Assembly: GCA_938086785.1 (NCBI GenBank)
Contig: CALKCM010000014.1
Coordinates: 1-64,000 of the forward strand
Direction: 5' to 3'
DNA from: an uncultured Bacteroidia bacterium
Lineage (GTDB): Bacteria; Bacteroidota; Bacteroidia; NS11-12g; UBA955
Length of the DNA stretch: 64,000 nt
The translations under genes and the position numbers were made by a program. The first letter of the stretch is position 1; each line of letters opens with the position of its first letter. Under the pieces are notes generated by a model, which was given only the letters and a program-made list of their open reading frames with translations, did no database searches and was not told where the DNA came from. This document shows positions 62,501 through 64,000 of this stretch, in pieces.

Positions 62501-63831
62501 AGGGTATTTATTTTGTTGAGCAGAAAGTGATTTCTAATTTTGGTTGTCAAGATTCTGTTAGTATACCAGTGGAAGTATTTCCTTTATTGCAATCTGAGAT
62601 ATCTGTGGATGATCATTGTTTTGGTTTTAACCAAAGGTTCAGTTCAACCACGACGGGGACTGGTATTTTAGACCAATTGCATTGGAAATTGGGAAATTTA
62701 GATTCTCAATCCTTAGCTTCTTTTAATTATATGTATTCGAATACTGGGAAGTACACTATTGAACTAGAAACAAAAACTACGGATGGCTGTATTACGAAAA
62801 AATCTAGGGAAGTGGATGTATTCCCATTGCCTATCTTCACGTCCATTTTTAGCAAGAATCCTTGTTCAGATGAAAAGGTAAGCTTCGAAGCTACAGTGGA
62901 TATTAATACGGGAACAGTAGCATCCGTAGATTGGATTTTTAAAGATAACACTTCCTTAAGTGGATTTGCTGTTAATAGAGATTTTTCTCTACCTACAAAA
63001 GATTCGGTGAGTGTCATTGCGAAGAGTAATAGGGGTTGCATAGACTCAACTTCAGTGGTTTTTCAAAGTTTTGAAAAGGTTGTTCCGCTTTTTTCTGTAG
63101 GTGAAGTTTGTTTGGACGAAAGCAGTTTATTTGAAGATTTGTCTACTTCCTATTTATCCATTCGTGATTACTCTTGGGATTTTGGCGATGGAGAAAAGGG
63201 CTTTGGCAAGACTATTACACATAAATATGCCTCCAGTGGAACGTTTAATTGTACGCATCGTATTATAACTATACCTGGCTGTGAATATGAAATAATTAAT
63301 CCAGTTATTGTGCATCCAAAACCTATTCCGGGTTTTGGATTGGACCCAAAAAGGTCTATCATTACCGATGCTTACATTTCAGTTTCTGATCTAAGCACAG
63401 GTGCAGACTCGGTGTGGTATCGATATGAAAGTGAAAAAATAAACCGCAATAGAAATTTTATTCATCGGTTTCCAGACAGTGGATTCTTTCGCATACATCA
63501 ATACGTTTCAAACAAATACGGCTGCATGGATTCAACCTCAGACGATGTATATATTGAATTTTTATATACCCTTTTTGTGCCAAATGCATTTTCGCCCAAT
63601 GGCATTGCTCCTAATAATGTTTTTAAACCAGAGGGTTTGGGTCATATCAATTATGAATTAATAATATATAACCGATGGGGGGGAACTATTTATAAAGAAG
63701 CGAATGGAGCTTGGGATGGTTCTAGTGAGGGTAAAGTTGTGCCTGATGGAGTTTATCCATATATAATTATACTTAAGGACTACAAGGATAAAAATCGATA
63801 TCACAAAGGATTGATTCACTTGCTCAGGTAA
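56554..63831 (+). CDS. Giant secreted PKD-domain protein with T9SS type B tail
   Basis: A 2425-residue protein from GTG 56554. Signal peptide: 'LILFCILAVLFSSQIKAQ'. Residues about 25-1400 are repeated DUF11/conserved-repeat-like beta domains ('SNSSTSFQVYNVWLSQ', 'LRLNLPPGVNYVAGSLV'), rich in Asn, Ser, Thr and Tyr with scattered Cys. Residues about 1480-2330 hold a run of PKD-like domains; typical ones have 'WQFDDGSSSGDLLPSHVF', 'WKFGDGNNSGMINPTHTY' and 'WDFGDGEKGFG'. Residues about 2340-2425 are a CHU_C/T9SS type B domain ('VPNAFSPNGIAPNNVFKP', 'IIYNRWGGTIY'). Probably a large cell-surface or released adhesin. It is the largest gene in the window. Confidence 0.9.
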   Translation: MIIKRVQLILFCILAVLFSSQIKAQGNKLSIRSTSPKNISICGFSDTSRITVYNISSSVINGSTLRLNLPPGVNYVAGSLVSSTVSESNITNPNRPIFKSGKLLLAQSYTLRVSLKADCELMYKLGGSFQPQIDVRVDYAGNFDLGSSLPFAPNVPSPVLSSITNRSYTGDVGRSFVRKYTIKNFGKGPIEEFYFYRINGKDLKTTVQKEFVSTLVGDTLKTKITKAQISQIGNKDSFFDRNESIEFSDTISIQGCRSLGTNFFMMWGCNNQLCQIIKNNGLVNISTKAPNIKSWAKSSSSTCQNNTIANSQELVITNTGQLAAINGEVYIYQSYGNTASFYKYLYSRIDTSSIFIRKSRNGKQQRIYPTSVENNQTYSCLGKDPIGSFLLNFGDLEPGDSLIINWDLYKCAPTNCGSSFYNQGWSYRVNYSDACGDRQSTYQRSGKSGALSRASLSVNAPTDIASGITEKIIYTFNSTNFLPMDTSAKIYIDLILPKTLSHSLSTKDFYISNYRLTNSWYPDSVEKHGDTIRGYFGNRVKMNITNGELYINVTGNCSNSKKNENLPVTLQVKYNTNANCNPNVWINMACNTASIKVHCDFSCSGGMQFKNFDVKRINFGLPDNDNDGLADKTGTLDTSKLRTERAMYGDTILASFYGRPKSAGGSNRAWSNGFAQSIVSYGKCLEVIDAELVVIKGSTLFSSGCTTVKHKKTVAGNNATFNFDFSVDSIFGAGCLNSTYRYSRNDSLILKVRYRIAENIGGSTVNLLFKNRYYLSNYASPTLAQSYQCDTFNGRLTYLGYYFTNYGRDNRLYGTCGALTVNQSFYLGIGKCCNNYSGNDAFPYEYRNWATMDKLRIHLPKGMGFLSANFYQLRTTGRGSSVRENVLDIKPLAGYNNPIVFDLKKLYKANGGAVNAGDDGFNGYVSFRLQPLCDFPPDVPQIIDYDYVFEKHNALGIGFDTLFSKIIGTSDRVTLAKPKIAMIPDIQTVYANTDTAEWELRYSNSSTSFQVYNVWLSQKKNNNIKIVEIWDVENDTLVKPTNDIFRAGPLGAGKVRRFKIRATYNNCSPDSLIIYGAWACDGYPINFSSYDCTPEKMTLLLEPKNTRLQLTLEDSAALLNLCSENKMEVLLENIQDVNSYSNKLQLVLPIGMKIVPGTIQVEYPTGKAMVSLPMPDLVTGTTVQWDLDKLLPGFSKGFSGTADTSMNKVRVVFKTTTNCDYASGSYMIAKAEANINCGDPVLVVPAYSRPLDIIGITRPYYTLAEIKSDSILPCTKPFDVSIKSIILGPDKTAIKDRIEILIPEGMSWDSSYFYKIRNAPFKDSFVISDINGATLVSWLLPPNIKPGDSIEFKTRFNAKSENFFCGVTDLSVRTVVVQSALCVETNKYCDIKVVTGGELINPVVDKASLKLSPLNSTSYMLRGDSEKVDLSYVVRNDGQNISSSQAIIVNYYFDKNANGKWDVSDKFLSSDTLNKTLKKNEQVNVSKSMGIVAGESCAIIAIIDSSACSCLYAQMIFPAPRLINAGRDTAICSGSLLLVGGINNYRFRYSWNNRSILNDPSKARTLFIANNQSGKPEQYDLVLSTDRGECFSKDTVKVVVNPLPQLSMNFKDTQICTGAWLNLAPKINSGVLPFIYSWKSSVPLKDSTKESLYVKPDSHTFYHLFLKDKNGCSDSDSANVQVFKKPIAEFNYPITCANKELIVSNSSFRGTSNWSKVIWSTSTWDTVNLDVTAIPMSGLTEAVELIVVNDANCADTIKKQVNKKALPRALFTADNHCLNATFELKNGSVSDSGRIIEYYWQFDDGSSSGDLLPSHVFKTADSFNVSLRVKSEFDCTDSITQAVVVHPIPQADFAANAPCEGQALKIVNKSTLPKGFIDLVNWSSKYGMGTADSLELMLNTFDSFQVKLLVSSNFSCMDSVEKQVRVFDKPKANFSVADVCDGVSLNLIDSSEIRDGTIDRYQWKFGDGNNSGMINPTHTYGTEGIYFVEQKVISNFGCQDSVSIPVEVFPLLQSEISVDDHCFGFNQRFSSTTTGTGILDQLHWKLGNLDSQSLASFNYMYSNTGKYTIELETKTTDGCITKKSREVDVFPLPIFTSIFSKNPCSDEKVSFEATVDINTGTVASVDWIFKDNTSLSGFAVNRDFSLPTKDSVSVIAKSNRGCIDSTSVVFQSFEKVVPLFSVGEVCLDESSLFEDLSTSYLSIRDYSWDFGDGEKGFGKTITHKYASSGTFNCTHRIITIPGCEYEIINPVIVHPKPIPGFGLDPKRSIITDAYISVSDLSTGADSVWYRYESEKINRNRNFIHRFPDSGFFRIHQYVSNKYGCMDSTSDDVYIEFLYTLFVPNAFSPNGIAPNNVFKPEGLGHINYELIIYNRWGGTIYKEANGAWDGSSEGKVVPDGVYPYIIILKDYKDKNRYHKGLIHLLR

Positions 63832-63871
63832 TTTCCTCCCAGAGTGCACCTTCCTAAGAAGACGAAGTGTT

Positions 63872-64000
63872 TCAACTCAAAATTCGTTGGGCTACTATTT
63901 CGCTAGTTTTTTTGTTGCCAATGGCTTTACCCAGCTGCACGTAATCAGATTGCATTTCAATTAATCCTTCAGTACTCAAGATTCGCTGCAACTCTAAATC
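63872..64000 (-). CDS. 3' end of a gene, possibly lpxB
   Basis: 42 codons and a TGA, running off the right edge. The reading ('LQRILSTEGLIEMQSDYVQL', then 'TSEIVAQRIL') resembles the last helices of lipid-A-disaccharide synthase LpxB (typical '...DY..L...LG..GAS..AA..IL'). That enzyme makes the lipid A disaccharide. The match is short, so the frame is likely real but the name is tentative. It is convergent with the giant PKD gene. Confidence 0.5.
   Translation of the reverse strand, partial: DLELQRILSTEGLIEMQSDYVQLGKAIGNKKTSEIVAQRILS

Overview
The window looks like a low-GC Bacteroidota chromosome, probably Flavobacteriales or a close relative. The evidence is: many exported proteins ending in type IX secretion (T9SS) C-terminal signals (type A 'YPNP' tails at 10411, 12855, 21807, 41342 and 53614; type B/CHU_C tails at 23513 and 56554); T9SS machinery genes (a plug protein at 35881 and a PorE-like OmpA lipoprotein at 50730); TAnnTTTG-type -7 promoter boxes; and an absence of obvious Shine-Dalgarno sites. 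No organism name can be given from the sequence alone.

Positions 1-9850 are accessory DNA. On the minus strand lie a partial exported protein, a short-repeat (DUF6150-like) protein, a coiled-coil exported protein, a TPR lipoprotein, a TerB/HNH nuclease-like protein and two small membrane proteins. On the plus strand, a gene pair (4069-5399) reads as one PD-(D/E)XK nuclease-like protein split exactly at its ExK motif by a -1 frameshift on a slippery T-run. Then comes a mosaic array (5530-9710) of exported single-gene units: a coiled-coil gene, a YwqK/MORN repeat gene, a DUF285/BspA gene, broken DUF285 tails, and two broken copies of a mobile-element 'GGRQKG' protein. Duplicated leaders and end repeats stitch these together. 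The array stops at initiator tRNA-fMet.

Positions 10.4-18.8 kb hold a fasciclin-domain protein, a sulfatase-modifying-factor-like protein, and then a second cassette-like array. Three direct copies of the tRNA-Glu terminator region (14702, 17076, 18713) separate an exported three-domain protein, a YwqK-like protein with a gutted lipoprotein, and a DUF285 lipoprotein. The array ends at tRNA-Glu. The end repeat of the tRNA-fMet array is also present here. No integrase is visible in the window.

Positions 18.9-64 kb are mostly conserved chromosome: rsfS and birA (divergent); a DUF1800/DUF1501 export pair; a T9SS type B adhesin-like protein with no standard start codon; an nrnA-FKBP-rfbB-aldehyde dehydrogenase operon; a bioB-bioF-bioD-bioA operon that ends with a ferritin-like diiron protein; the T9SS plug; abcF; a diacylglycerol-kinase-like gene; an acetyltransferase; an orphan ABC ATPase; an atypical esterase; a TonB receptor; sod; pnuC; an AlbA_2 regulator; an M16 peptidase; lysS; PorE; a stand-alone T9SS tail protein; an M1 aminopeptidase; a 2425-residue PKD adhesin; and the 3' end of a possible lpxB.

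Two themes run through the window. One is single exported-protein genes stacked next to tRNA genes between shared repeats. The other is promoters whose -7 box ends only 4-8 bases before the start codon, which predicts leaderless or nearly leaderless mRNAs, often with GTG, TTG or (once) ATT starts.
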